Assembly: GCA_002812745.2 (NCBI GenBank)
Contig: NCSJ02000001.1
Span: 310,001-374,000, forward strand
DNA from: Scytalidium lignicola
Lineage: Eukaryota > Ascomycota > Leotiomycetes
DNA: 64,000 bases
Direction of reading: 5' to 3'
The position numbers were made by a program, and so were the translations under genes. The stretch's first letter is position 1. Each line of letters starts with the position of its first letter. The notes beneath the pieces are model-generated. The model was not told the origin of the DNA, did no database searches, and saw only the letters and a list, made by a program, of their open reading frames with translations. Shown here piece by piece: positions 38,811-51,004 of this stretch.

Positions 38811-40224
38811 TCACCTTTTTTCCTTGTAATCAGAAAGCTCTAACCCATCTAGACCAGCCTCGATATTCTTCAGCGATGCTCCAATCGAGTCCTCCAGACC
38901 ATGGCAGTTAGATGAAGGACCAAGCGAATTCCATCTTCGATTGCTGCTTTTGTTGCAAACATCTAAGACCCTGATACGTCGAATGGCGCGGGCAAGTTCT
39001 TTAAATTTCCTGCCACTAAATGGTGCCTCGGGCTTCGGCCAAATGCCAATTTTACGAGAGCTCTTCATCAAGGATCCCAATACCATAGCATCGCACGCGT
39101 ATCTTAGTCCGTCGTCCAACGAAGCGTCACAAACAATTCCACCATCCATGTACTTAGCAATGAGCGTATTGATGACTGTGATGGCAGTCTCCATCGCAAA
39201 TTCTCGACCTCTCTTGATCGCATCTAAGTATAATTAGCTCGAACTCTTCAAATTTCGTCGAAAAACTCTCAAACTTACCGATGATTTTGTGTGGAATTGG
39301 AATATCTCCCACATCTTCGTCCAGTTTCTCATCGCATTCCCGTTGCGCAAGTCGTGTCATATTCTTGAACTCAGAAGGCCTGTCAAAAACCCAGAATATG
39401 AAAGTTAATGGCAGCACATCCTCATTATACGACCTTGGAAGTCCCTCCCTCTGGTTTTCGATCCAAGTGTCCGAAAAGAACTGGACTGTTCCTAGCATTC
39501 CAAAACTCCTAACCAAAACCGCGAGTTTGCCGAGTACTTCAAGGCTGACTTGACGTGGAACTTTCCTGCTGGCTCCATGGATGATGTTCAGCAAAATAAT
39601 CATTGCATCGAGGTCAGCCGCAAGTGGAATCGAGACGTGGCCTTTGGTTCGAAGGGTAATTGCCTCGTTGGTATTACCGCTCAAGATCGTCTGGAATTGT
39701 TGCGATGCCAGCATCATGTGTCTTGATGAGACTACACAATGGACTTTGTGGCTCGACACGATAATTCTTTCTGGCTGCTTCACCGGTTCTAGCAGGGCTG
39801 GGACTTGTTCTTCGTCTTCGCTGGGCTCAGTCACCGTCTCTGCTCGTTTTCTTAAGGAGGCCCAAAAAGAAGCTGGTGGACTCGGAGAGCGATCGCGCCG
39901 TGAGGAGGCATCTGATCCACGCGCTCCTCTCGGTGGTGGAGGGTAGAAGGGGCCATCTACACCTCCGGGTGGATCTGGAACAAAGTACACAACATTCTCT
40001 TCTGGCTCTGCTGGGTCTTCGGCTCCGGCCTCGGGAGCAGCTTCCCGTCGCTCATCTTCATCGATCGGTGTCTGTTCGGGCGCTGGAGAGCTCTTGCCTA
40101 GCACCGAGAGTTGTGACGCGACCGAGGGTGTGTTGGATGAAATAGCCACATCTTTCATAACATTGCGGATGAGAGTCAAAGTGACATCGCCATTTGGCAT
40201 GAAAATCAAGGTTTCGGGCTCCAT
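38811..40224 (-). CDS. BTB/POZ-like domain protein
   Basis: Fungal BTB/POZ-type protein, a family of protein-protein interaction modules found in many ascomycete proteins of unknown role. It starts at ATG 40224 (MEPETLIFMPNGDVTLTLIR). A Pro/Glu-rich spacer follows, including FYPPPPRGARGSD. Then comes the BTB-like core: VHCVVSSRHMMLASQQFQTI with LSGN following, DLDAMIILLNIIHGASRKVP, and VSLEVLGKLAVLVRSFGM. An intron near 39225-39285 joins ...IPIPHKIIG to AIKRGREFAMETAITVINTL. The frame closes at TGA 38811, but that stop may be spliced out, adding the downstream disordered region as a tail. Function is not known. Confidence 0.7.
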
Positions 40225-40240
40225 CCTGCGCAGTCTGAAT

Positions 40241-40453
40241 TTATTCCACTAAGCTGGTCAGCCCAGAAAATTCTGATCGCGTATGAGAGTGGCCCACAGT
40301 GTTCCCATTCAAGCCCTCACTTAAAAACTCGCGCGTTCTCTCATTATCCCTATTTAGATGTGTCTTCGAGAATTCGACGGTGAATATAATATTTTCAAGC
40401 AGAGTTTGAAGAGGATGAACTACACAGGCAGTAGCGAGTGGGTTGGGCTCCAT
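40241..40453 (-). CDS. Possible upstream ORF, 70 codons
   Basis: An uninterrupted 70-codon frame (MEPNPLATACVVHPLQTLLE...) ends 16 bp before the BTB-like gene's ATG and in a different frame. It could be an uORF in that gene's leader or a small independent gene. No domain is recognised. Confidence 0.25.
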   Translation of the reverse strand: MEPNPLATACVVHPLQTLLENIIFTVEFSKTHLNRDNERTREFLSEGLNGNTVGHSHTRSEFSGLTSLVE

Positions 40454-40913
40454 TGGATGACATTGGGTAGCCTTGCATGTTGAACCTTCCGACCCTTTGC
40501 CTTCCGAACATTGCGTTTAACTGAAAAATTGTAAGCAAGAAAGTTTAGAACAATTGATTGGTTGTTAATTCAGGGGGCTATGAATATACCTAACGTACCC
40601 GAAATGGCGGTGATTGTACAGCTAAATAATAGCTGCTATAAATAGTGGTAGCTCCGCTGCGGTGGCAGAATCAATGAGTAATTCACAAGCTTTAAACATA
40701 ATTTTATTCCTTTAATCCAAGAGGCTACTTATAATTATACATATTCACAACTTTATGCTCTATTAGAATTATTTTCATTACACGAAAAGGCTAGTAACGT
40801 CATCACTTATAATAGTCTTGAATAGAATGTAATTAGAACATAACATTGCACATTAAAAATATATAGGAGATGATCTATTAAGAACTCCAATCACTAAGTA
40901 AGCTTTTCCGAAT
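40454..40913. other. Intergenic
   Basis: Spacer upstream of the BTB-like gene; AT-rich, nothing recognised. Confidence 0.45.
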
Positions 40914-41507
40914 CTAGCTAAAGAACCTCTTCATCTTTCTGATCTGCAATTTCTTAAGGTATGGAGGTGAATTGTCCCGTGTTAGCCACATCTTCCAACT
41001 CGTATTAAAGTTAATTCGGATCCTTGGAGGTGTTATCCGTACCTGAAGGAGAAAATAAAACATGAGACCAATCAAACATATAATGATTGCGTAGTATGCA
41101 AACCGTCTCAGGGACCGCACTGCTTCTACCCAAACCCGAGGTCTCAAACTTGGCTCCCTGCTGTAAATAGCATTCTTCACATTATTTGCCAACTCAGTAG
41201 AGATCTTCTGATCATTTTGCAGATTTTCGATGTAAGTATTGATCTCTGTTGGAGATCTGGCGAGGATAGCGTCGTATGTGGACTTGCCTAGAACTCGAGA
41301 TGATGGACGAGATTGAAACTCATCGGGACGTAATCTGTGAACCGCATCCAGGATTTTTCGAGCATCAGATGCTGACAGAGGAGTTACATAGAATCTTTTC
41401 AGCCAGACTCGAAGTTTTGCTGAAGGCATTGCGACGATTGGGAGTAGCATTTGTATTAATGGATCCTCTTCTAGGTTTCTCGTCCTATCTGAAGAAGTTG
41501 GTGCCAT
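40914..41507 (-). CDS. Unknown single-pass membrane protein
   Basis: A single-exon 197-residue protein from ATG 41507 (MAPTSSDRTRNLEEDPLIQM) to TAG 40914. I do not recognise a family. The first 130 residues look globular and helical, with LSASDARKILDAVHRLRPDE and STELANNVKNAIYSREPSLR. One strong membrane helix (YYAIIICLIGLMFYFLLQV) lies at about residues 138-156. It is followed by a short basic C-terminal part (LKKLQIRKMKRFFS). There is no signal peptide, so an N-in tail-anchored-like topology with a lumenal tail is possible. The long open frame makes it likely to be a real gene. Confidence 0.6.
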   Translation of the reverse strand: MAPTSSDRTRNLEEDPLIQMLLPIVAMPSAKLRVWLKRFYVTPLSASDARKILDAVHRLRPDEFQSRPSSRVLGKSTYDAILARSPTEINTYIENLQNDQKISTELANNVKNAIYSREPSLRPRVWVEAVRSLRRFAYYAIIICLIGLMFYFLLQVRITPPRIRINFNTSWKMWLTRDNSPPYLKKLQIRKMKRFFS

Positions 41508-43164
41508 TTTGTTTTGCCTATAGCTTGCCTGTAGCTCAGTTAGTTAGTGTTGCCTAGGAGAAAGTTACAAGTTTATATGCTATATCCCACTTACCATATA
41601 ATTTGGCTCTAAAATTAATTTAAAAAACTCAAGGTTAAGATCGATAAGGTGAAATTGAGATGAGCTTTGGAATAAGATGATATTATTCGGTACTTAGAAT
41701 TGGCTGAAATATTGAATTAACATTCACCATCTATAGCATGGAATGAAGATAATAATATATAAGAAAAATTTTTCTTTGAAATTAAGGAATGAAAAGGGCG
41801 AGACAAAGAATATACTAACAAAGAAGAAGGCCGACAATAATTAGCATGAAACATCACCATACCCCTTCATGCCTATTTTTATCCACGGTTTTGTTCTTTG
41901 TTCTCTTCGTTCTATCAAAGTCACCTTATTAGCGATGCATAAAGAGAAATCTACCACTAAGTTGAGATTCATTGTTTGTGAATCTATTTTTAATCGCTGA
42001 TCCAACACGACGACTATAAGGCTTAGTAGTCCCATATTTGAGGATTTGATAGCACTATGAATCAGATGCCTAGGTTAATATAATTGTCCATTCTATTCTT
42101 TAATAATAATGTAATGTCCTCTAACTGAACACCAAACTCTCGGTCTGCATTTCGGTCCAGCAACTTCGACCCGTTAAACTTTAGAGCGCCGGAATCAGCA
42201 TTCGGCCCCCAATCATCCGAGTCTCAGTCTCGCAGGTTCATAGAGGAGGAGTCTGATTAATACTCTTAAAGCATGGGATAGTGGATTGGGTATCCCACTT
42301 TTGCGACCTGTCATTGAGATGATTATTGGAATTACTACCTTCTAATTCGTTCGTAGCGCAGAGTTGCACTTGGACAGGCACGTTGGAGATTGATAGATGA
42401 TGATTGGTTACTCACTGATCTGATATAACTCGCATTTAAATCTCTGGCAGACGCACTCTAAAAGTCTTGACNTTTTTTAATTGATTGTTTGTTGGCTTCA
42501 TTACGATCAATGAGAGACTCAAATGAACTTTAGATAGAGGGGTAGTTTAGGATTAGGTTGTTGCTAAATTTAATATGAAATATATCAAAAATGTGTAGTA
42601 GAAATGAATAATATGATGTGTCGGTAATATCCCCTCTATCAACCATTATTCAGCAAAATCGAAATATGTTCATGCCATATGCTCCAAAAGGGAAATTAAG
42701 CACATGTTCTGTCTCACGTGGCGTCTTTAAGCCTGTTCATTTGATGGTATACACCTGCAAGGTACCTGTACTATACGCTAGTAACTACCAATTTTATTTG
42801 GAGACTGGTGCCGTTACTGAACCGGCCTTCTCGTTATGGCAGAGAAGAGACCTAAGTTCTTAAGCTTTAAGCAGATTTACCCGATATCTGAGGTGCCTGA
42901 TTCTTGTCCAATAGATGACGAGTAAACGTAGGTGTGCCCTCAAAAGAAGATTCTCCACATGATTCTAGAGCATGAAATTGCAAGAAAACGTGGCGGAAGA
43001 CAGGGGCAAAGGCTTCCGGCATAGACAGAAGCTTATTATTACCTATAGATAATAATGGGGTTCTTAGCATATATATTACCTTGGTAGCCCCTTGTCTCCT
43101 CTCACTTTGTCTCTTCTCCTGTAGCTCTGCCCCCTGTTGACATTACCAGCTGCACCCAACCATC
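41508..43164. other. Intergenic
   Basis: About 1.65 kb, AT-rich; a single N at 42472 sits before six Ts. The right end is the promoter of the phosphoesterase gene. Confidence 0.5.
43070..43076 (+). promoter_or_regulatory. TATA-like box of the phosphoesterase gene
   Basis: TATATAT about 90 bp upstream of the ATG at 43165. Confidence 0.4.
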
Positions 43165-44719
43165 ATGCAGATTCTTAGCTCAATACTCTGCTTAGGTCTT
43201 GCTACCATTGTTGCTGGGTTTCCAGCCAGCGACGTCAGCAATGTCCATCTCGATCCTAGTATAGTCGAAGCTCTTGAAGTTCTAGGCAAGACTCCAAACC
43301 AGCTACGTCAGCCGGGATCCGTCCCGAACCCAGGCCATAAGCCTGGAACAGATCTTCTCCCCGGCATTGACCACATCGTGATGCTTATGATGGAGAACCA
43401 TTCCTTTGATAATATCTGGGGCACACTTGATCGTCCTGACATTGATGGTTTCGACATCAACCACAAGACAGGAAAACCTGTAGCAACTGTCGCCCAGAAA
43501 TATACCAATGGAAGTACCCAGGATCTCTACCCCATGCCAAAGACATGTCAGCCTACATCTAATGGTCCAACTCAGAACTGGTTAAGCTCTCATACCCAAT
43601 ACAACAATGGAAGCATGGATGGATGGGTCGTTGGTGGAGGAGAAAAGCCAATTGCAATGGGCTATTTCACTGAAGACCAGTTGCCATTCACGCATGCCCT
43701 TGGAAAAACATTCCCCATTGGTGATCGATTCTTCTGCTCGTTGTTAGGACAGACATGGCCAAACCGGATGTACCTCATCGGTGCGACCTCAATGGGAATG
43801 GTAGCCACAGGTCAAAATATCACCGGCTTACTCCCACCACGAGGAACGATATTTAATATGTTCGACGACTACAATATTTCCTGGGCAAATTATGTCGCTG
43901 GATATCCTGAGTAGGTTTCATTCTACAAATGTTCTGTTTCTTCTCCTTGAAAGCTAATTTGTCTGTTTATAAAGGACAACTTCCACCCCAGACCTTTTCA
44001 CCATCTCAGATCTGGAGACTCTGGCAAAGCATGGCAAGCCATTTGACCAATTCTATGCTGATACAGCTGCTGGCACTCTCCCTCAGTTCTCATTGCTAGA
44101 TGAGAATTATACCGTCCAATCACAGGAGAACCCCCAAAACATCGTTGCAGGTGAGGCCATGATTTCCGACGTTGTTCACGCTCTTAGCGCTTCACCATTA
44201 TGGTCCAAAACGCTTCTCATAATAAACTATGATGAGCACGGTGGCTACTATGACCATGTTCCCCCTCCAGTGGCCTTAGCTCCAGATACCATCCAACCCA
44301 TCGTTCCAGCTGGGGAGTTTGAGTATGAGGGCTACAGACGGTATGGATTCCGTGTTCCGGCTATGGTGATTAGTCCATGGAGCAAGAAGAACCATGTGAG
44401 TCATATGGTGTACGACCATACCTCTATTCTTGCACTGTTAGAGACAAAGTGGAATCTGCCTGCTATGACTATGAGGGATGCGAATGCAAATAACATGTTG
44501 GACTTCATTGATCTTGAAGCACTGGCGAAGAAGAAAATGAACTTTCCGGATGTAAATAAGCTTGGACTGGGACGTCCTGGTAATACGACTGAGAACTTGG
44601 CTTGTTCTGCGACAGAGGATGCTGGTGTAATACCTCCAGTCGGAACTGTGCATGCACCTTCAAATGGTGGAAAGCCTGGAAAGAGTTGCATATGGTTGTT
44701 GGTTTGGATTTGCCTGTAA
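43165..44719 (+). CDS. Secreted phosphoesterase (phospholipase C / acid phosphatase type)
   Basis: Phosphoesterase family PF04185 (non-specific phospholipase C and acid phosphatase AcpA-like), cleaving phosphate mono- or diesters outside the cell. From ATG 43165 the signal peptide is MQILSSILCLGLATIVAGF. Exon 1 ends at 43910 and a 64-bp intron (43911-43974) joins YPE to TTSTPDLFTISD, giving 496 residues. Hallmarks are IVMLMMENHSFDNIWG near the mature N-terminus, LGQTWPNRMYLIGATSMG, and the metal-site motif INYDEHGGYYDHVPPPVA. There are many N-x-S/T sites (NGS, NIT, NIS, NTT). The C-terminus is a short hydrophobic tail (CIWLLVWICL), too short to call a GPI signal with confidence. It converges with the lysozyme-like gene. 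Confidence 0.9.
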
Positions 44720-45057
44720 AGGTAATTATGGTATTGAGGATCAATTTTACACGTAATACTATATATTGACCGAGGCAAAGATTCTTCAAAATGAGATTGT
44801 GATTCAATAGCGAACCAGTTTGTAATGATGTATGAACGTCAAAATATTTTTGCATTCATGCGCGATCAATATATATGCAAACCATGAAATTTTCCAGCCG
44901 ATGTTCCATCAATCTAAAGTTTGCGTATGTACAAAAAGTTTTCCTAAATATAGACAGAGAATAAGAATCCTCCTTCCGCTCCTTCATATGTGCATAGTGA
45001 CTCATATCCACCCACAGGGGCCAGTCAATTTCCCTCTCTTATCATTTCTCTAGTTAT
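44720..45057. other. Convergent 3' spacer
   Basis: About 340 bp between the converging phosphoesterase and lysozyme-like genes; no gene seen. Confidence 0.5.
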
Positions 45058-46046
45058 TTAACAGCTTCTGGAAGCAGCATAAACCCATCCAGTCATTCTG
45101 TTAGCGATGTCATTGACGTAGGATGCAGTAGCACCAAGGCCGTCATTAAGGTTGCCAGAGTTAACTGAGCCAGAGTTGTAGTACCTCGCAGCCTATCATT
45201 TGCGGCATTAGATATCATTCTAGTAAAGTTACGGAAGCTTTCTTCACTCACCTCGTAGATGTTTCCGTAATCGTTAATACCTTGAACGAGTCCATCTCCG
45301 GAACTGGTGCCTTGGGTTCCGTCAATGACCATCTGAGTGATACTGGTTTGTTGATCAGACTGGCTAGCACCGTTTCCAACGAAAGAGCTGCCGTCATGAG
45401 ATTGCATGATTCCAGGATTGGTGACACCGTTGCTGGTTGATCCAACATGGACACAGCCAATAGACTAGATATAGATATTTAGTATCATGTCCGAGAGTAA
45501 TTGTAATTTTATACATTAGAAGAGAAAGCTTACCTCTTGCATAATAGTAGCCAAGATATATCGGTGGTCTACTAAACTGGCCTGGGCAACTTGCTGAATG
45601 GCATTCCAGATCTGGCCAATCTGCTCTCCGGTGTCCTCAGGACTGAGACCGAGATTACCGCATCCCTGAGCCATAACAGGCTTGTACTGGTTGAACATAT
45701 CATCGAATTCGATCCATTCGCTGGATGGAGGGTAGTTCTCCCAGCTACCGTAGTAGCAGTTGTAGGTGTCAGAACCACCAGTTCCGGTCCCATCATAGAT
45801 GTTAGCGTTGTTGGTGTTACCGGCACCGCTGCTGAAAGCTTGAGAGCTGGTTACTTGCGCAGCGGATGGGTTGGAGACCAGAGAAACAAGGGTGTTGTTT
45901 GCATGGTGAGTTATAGAGACGCCTGAGTTAACTGGGGCGGAGACAGCTAGCTTGGCTAGGACGGCGAGGATGACGGCAGAATGCTATGAAAGACGGTGGT
46001 TAACAGTTGATAGATGTAGTAGAAGTTTGAGGAATAAGCATACCAT
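45058..46046 (-). CDS. Secreted lysozyme-like (SLT/GH23-fold) protein
   Basis: Fungal secreted protein whose core matches the lysozyme-like, lytic-transglycosylase layout. ILATIMQESIGCVHVGS supplies the catalytic-type Glu in the Q-E-S context; the PGIMQSHDG loop and ARYYNSGSVNSGNL follow in the expected order. Cysteines before and within the core (TYNCYYGSW, GCGNLG, IGCVHVG) suggest disulfides. The apparent start codon is an exon of its own: ATG at 46044-46046 is followed at once by gtatgc, and a 60-bp intron (45984-46043) leads to HSAVILAVLAKLAVSAPVNS, a signal peptide. Two further introns follow, with the last after DYGNIYE. The protein ends AASRSC at TAA 45058. The substrate (peptidoglycan or other polysaccharide) is inferred from the fold only. 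Confidence 0.78.
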
Positions 46047-46162
46047 ATTTACAAATGTAAAATAGATACTAAAGAATAAGAATAAGAATATATACAAGGT
46101 GTGAAGCTAGATACTATGATGAGGATATCAAAGGCTGGATAAAGGGAGAGAGCCGTCCGATA

Positions 46163-46168
46163 CTTATA
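46163..46168 (-). promoter_or_regulatory. TATA box of the lysozyme-like gene
   Basis: TATAAG on the minus strand, about 117 bp upstream of the ATG at 46046. Confidence 0.4.
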
Positions 46169-49100
46169 GCCAGAACATATAGACCGCGATGCCCCTTTCC
46201 CTACGGAAAATTGATCGTAGCATTTGAACGTGTGATTGCTAGTTACATCCCACCGATGGCATGGTAAGGACGACAGATTGAGTAATGGAGGCCGGGGATA
46301 TTGAGCGTAGTGGGGGAAGTAGAAACATTATTCCACATCCAAAGTACTCCCCTTTGCTATTGTCTAAACAGTTACTAGAGACAATGCACCAGAATGGAAA
46401 GTAACCATGCTGCGAAGGCTGTGGTAGCATGTCCGGCGGTGGAAGAAAGGCCGAATAGAGGATATAGAAGACGAGTAAATCTTTCCTTATTAGGGATGTC
46501 ACGCCGGGACAGGACTGCGTGGCTCTATCCTCAATCAGTTTATATCCCGGCTGTATGGCAGAGAGCCTGAGTGGGAGAGCGGCGGACATCAGATGAACCG
46601 GAGAAATTGTCGCCATATGACAGGCACAGGCATCAGATAGTTCGTTCGGGCCTGCCTTGGAACCATGGCTGGACATGTCAAGCCCGTGAAGCACAGGGGT
46701 AGGACACGACATTGTACGTCCGTAGAGTTTCGAGTCCTCAGCCGAAACACCGGACCTGGCCTGGTCTAGCAAACTGTTCTAGAAGTCGGTCTTCCACCTA
46801 ACATGTATCTTGTGAGGCCAAAGTACCACAAGAAGATAGATACCTGCTAAATGGGTCTAAGTTTTATCAACATTTAAGCTTTTGATGGCACAGACGGCGC
46901 CGCCACATTTTAGTTAGGAGTCCAACTATTGTAACTCTATCTAATTATCTACAGATGGTAATATTCCGGCTCCGCCGATTTGTCCACGATCCACGTGTGA
47001 TAAAATAGCCCTTATGTAAGCTCAGCACTAGGCCAAATGCTCTACCCTAGAGGATGGAGACTGTTTGATAAATGAAGCCACCTTGTAACACAAACTTTAC
47101 GGTTCGTCGCATCAATCCACTCCACTGCACCATACCTTGCTGTGTTACTTTGCTTCAGGCATGCCGTAGTCGCCGAGATGACCCTCTCAAAGCCTATAAC
47201 TCAGACACTCATATAATACAGCCATTGTAAGCGGACACGTTGAACGCACGCAAAGGACTTGAGTTGCAAGGGCAATCAGAGTGGCTGTTAGGGGTAGATT
47301 AATTTAAGGGGGCAGCGATGATTGGGTCGGTGCAGTCTTCGGGCTTATTGTCGCAACTGCCCTTGTATGGAGTTTGGAACTTATCCTGATCAAACGGTTC
47401 AAGTTCCCTTTTTTCCACCAGAAGGAGAACGGCGTCGCACAAAAAGAATCAAAGAGCCTCTAGACATCACGTTCTACTGTACAAATTAAAATAAACTGTT
47501 TCTTACCCCCCACTTTTAGTGAGAGGGAAAAATGATAAGGCCGACGAGGGTAGATTAATTGTCCTAGTCCAGTTGCATTATCAACGTACTACGTTACAAC
47601 ACTGGTGATAACTCCTGCAGCTATATATTAATTCGTCACAGAAGAGGAGTCGGTAAAGACGATAGGCTGGGCCGAAGCTCTCCCCCGTCGACGTGGAGGC
47701 TTGGAACGCCGAACGCAGGGCAGGGTGATACTGAAAAGCTTAGCTGAGCGTAAGTTTGTGCCCTGCAAGTCATAATTACATAGGAGATCGTGAAATTAGC
47801 ATAGAAAGGAAGGCGGCTGCTGTCGGCACGGCTTCTCCAGGCGTTTAAGGGTATAAATATAAACGTGGGCTACATTCGTACCCCTAACGTGCCGTACGCA
47901 GTAGTTATTATCTCCCGGCGAACATGTGGAGTTATCTGTCTAGAACTTATCTCAGTAATGCCTGAAACTTACGTACCGGTAGTATGGATAATTCGGGTCT
48001 ATTTTGTGAGCACTAGACGCCAAGTGTCTACAGAATTTTGCTAATTCTTTCAAAACCTAACACTAAAGGTAGCGTTCTCTACCATTGGTTACAAAATCTG
48101 GAACTTGTTGAAAATTTTGGAGACCCCGTAAGTAATCAGATACTTGAAAGAGGGGCTCGCTGATGCCTACACGATATCAATCACCAGTAAACTCTAGCTT
48201 ACGGTTGCACATGTTGAATTCAGTCAGCGCTATTTGTAGTGAATCAAAAGGCTCTCTGCGCGGGGCCGGCCTAGCTAATCCACAAATTTGTATTGTTACA
48301 ATACATTTGTTATTATGAAATACTATAGTAATAAAAATGTCCAGGTTCATCTTGAGAGGGTTGCAGTGGATGACATTGCATTTATTATGTGTAACGAACC
48401 TACTGCTTGACGTCTTATGATTGTCTTCTCATGTAGGTAGTAGGCTGATTATTTTGCGTAAACTTTGATTACTTGTCCCTACGTTCGTATATTTAGCTCT
48501 AATATTTCGTTACTAGAAACTCTCAAAGTTCTTACCTTCACTTTTGACGTCGCTCCAGATTTCCTCGCCGCTGTCGTTCGCTCATGCATCCAACCAGTTG
48601 GATCATGCTAGAGTGGAACATCCCTTCTAGTACCCGCTGCAAGGGACAGGATGCAAGGCTATTATGCAGGTGGGAAATAAGTTATTGCTTGACTGAGAGA
48701 TATTGGTGGAAATTGTGGATTCGGATGATCTGTGAGATGATCATTGATCATTCCGGAGTGGCCGCAGAGGCTGCTACGCAAGCATCTGAAAAAGGTGTAA
48801 GCGATCAAGCTAGGATAATTATAGTCTCAGTAGAGTTAGAGTCCCGAGGCATGAGAGCACGGTCATTTGCGTTTTGTCGGGTTTAGGTTTGGGTGCTTTT
48901 TTTTCTGGGGGCCTTCTCTGTTCGCTCGCTCGCCTGCTTCTATTCTACAAAGAGTAACTTTTTTCGCAATTTATGTTATGAAGACTCTAGCTGCTTGACT
49001 TCTGTTGTGAAAGAAAGTGGGTAAAGGACCGGAGAGTAACGTCACACTATAGGGATGATGAAATAGCATGTGTTAAATTGCAATTTGCTCGTTATATAGT

Positions 49101-49957
49101 AATGCTATTTCCTTCGATTTTTAATGTCTGTAAAAATTAAAAGACATTCAAACTCTAGTAACGTTATAGCAATTGCAAAGCTTAAAGCATACCATAGATA
49201 TAAGCATTATAGTTATAGTACACGTGTAGTACAATAGTTTCTCAGTTACCTGTAACTCTTACAGCTGTCACTTACAGCGCTTATTCTTAATTATAACCAT
49301 CGCTATTTAGTATAATAGCGCAACTAACAATTTTATATCCATTTCTTGTTTGATTTAATAAAGTGGAAAAGAGCAATTTTTAATTATCTTCATATGTAAA
49401 TTATGTTCAACATAAGTGTCTGCCTTGTTTTCTTAAACCCTTACTTTAATGGTATCTGTTGAATTGGGATAATGCAGGGAATTGTTTAACTCATAATTGT
49501 AACAATCATCGTGAATAATTGCTATAGTGGTAATAGCTATATTCTCACTGTATTGAATCCAGGTTATCACAGAGATTTGAGCCGTTGAATACTACCGTAA
49601 GATAGTCCCCACTGTCGAAACTTACATATATCATAAAAATATCTCAAACAATCACTTTAAAGATTCATTTATATTTATTTAAACACGAACTTATTCTTCT
49701 TAGTGAGTATCAATGAAATTGAAGTTTATTTTATCACAGTGTAGTGCCTAATCTATCTGCAGTTTAGTCCAAAAGCATAAATGATGAAAGTTGAGATTAT
49801 TACAATTAGTTTATCTATTAAAACCCGGGAAGAGCAGCTGAGCTAGTGGTACATGCAAGAAAGCAAGCGAATTTCACGATGTAGTGGGGAGAATAAGGTA
49901 TATCGGTGGTAGAGTCCCCAACAGCAGTTTTCAGTTTTCCTTGCCATAATCCTCCTC
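46169..49957. other. Large gene-free stretch
   Basis: About 3.8 kb without a supported gene. Frames at 46239-46772 (minus) and 48584-48886 (plus) show no domain, signal peptide or family resemblance. The part from 48950 to 49840 is strongly AT-rich. No terminal repeats were found. Confidence 0.5.
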
Positions 49958-51004
49958 CTAGTTCTCATAATCATCACCATCATCATCGGAGGAGGAAGAA
50001 ACGGCTCGATCGACGGAGAATCTACCGAAAAGTTCGAATTCCATTCTCTCTGCAGGCTTTGGACCAGATCTAATTCCCAGCATAATATCTGAATTGGGGG
50101 CAAAGTTATGTTCAAAAACTGGTTCTCCTGCCCCTCTCACATTTCCCAGGACAGCTTGGCGGAAATGCCATCGCAGGAGTTCCGGGAGAGGTCGTCGTGG
50201 ATGCGTCTGATAACGATGATCCAGATGGGTGCCTGCAACCCCATATGTATCTAATATAAAACAAACGATTTTGTTATTGTCCTAGGATAATCTGTAAGAT
50301 ACTTGAATGAATAACAGGAGAAACCTACATCTGGATTGATAGAAATAAAATACTGATCGAATAGTTGATGTGCACCAGCTTGGAGAAGAATCCCGTTTTG
50401 AATCGAGTTTATCTTTCCAACACGTCTTGGAGGAAGAGTGACGAGATTGCCAAAGCCATTTCTCCATCATTGTTGTTCGTAAGCAAGTGGAAATATGTGA
50501 GCTGCTTCGAAACCTGCTCAGTAGTTCAAATGGGCATTCGGATTCTGCAGTTTAGTGATGACGCATCCTTTGTCTCTTCCGTATACAGATTCCATGAATT
50601 CTTGAACTCTTAGACCAGTAGTTATAGATGATGCACGGGTTAGGACTGGTTCATTACTTAGGCTGATAATGCCTTTTACTGAGAGCTTAGTCAAAGATTA
50701 GTGGTAGGGGATGCAGACATTGCTTACCATCAGCAACCACAAAATATCGACCTGGGAGCAGCCGTCGATTATTTTTCCGAAGAGTATCGCCGTTCTCAGT
50801 CCGCAGGAAATAGTCGTTTGGGAGGAGGGCGCGGGGCTGAGATGCATTCCCATCTGTGACTGTCAGAACGATCTCGATCATTGAATGAAAGTTCGCGTTC
50901 GTTATGCCATTGGTCAAGATTAAACCGCCTAGTTCCTTGTTCAAATCTCGGAAATCATAGAAAAAGACATTTCGACCGCGACGGCGTCCTTCGGGCCCAG
51001 GCAT
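49958..51004 (-). pseudogene. HNH-nuclease-domain protein, two in-frame TGA
   Basis: Member of the fungal HNH-domain family. From ATG 51004 (MPGPEGRRRGRNVFFYDF) it carries the family N-terminus ELGGLILTNGITNANFHSMI. After an intron the HNH core reads FEAAHIFPLAY (first His), KINSIQNGILL (Asn) and HQLFDQYFISINPD (last His). Further introns lead to the C-terminal part LLRWHFRQAVLGNVRGAGEP and an acidic end DDDGDDYEN at TAG 49958. Two TGA codons interrupt the core: 50518-50520 (HLNY-stop-AGFEA) and 50467-50469 (YEQQ-stop-WRNGF). Neither sits in a plausible intron, and both fall where Trp would suit the family. I read it as a recently inactivated gene. A possible longer start at 51070 exists. Confidence 0.75.

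Noticed and set aside
41528..41560. String tgtagctcagttagttag resembling a tRNA D-arm/A box
   Set aside because: No matching acceptor stem, no anticodon arm and no B box (GTTCRANNC) follow at the right distance; it lies in the leader of a protein gene.
46239..46772. 177-codon minus-strand frame
   Set aside because: No signal peptide, domain or plausible composition; it overlaps the promoter of the lysozyme-like gene.
48584..48886. 100-codon plus-strand frame
   Set aside because: No recognisable features and flanked by non-coding AT-rich DNA.
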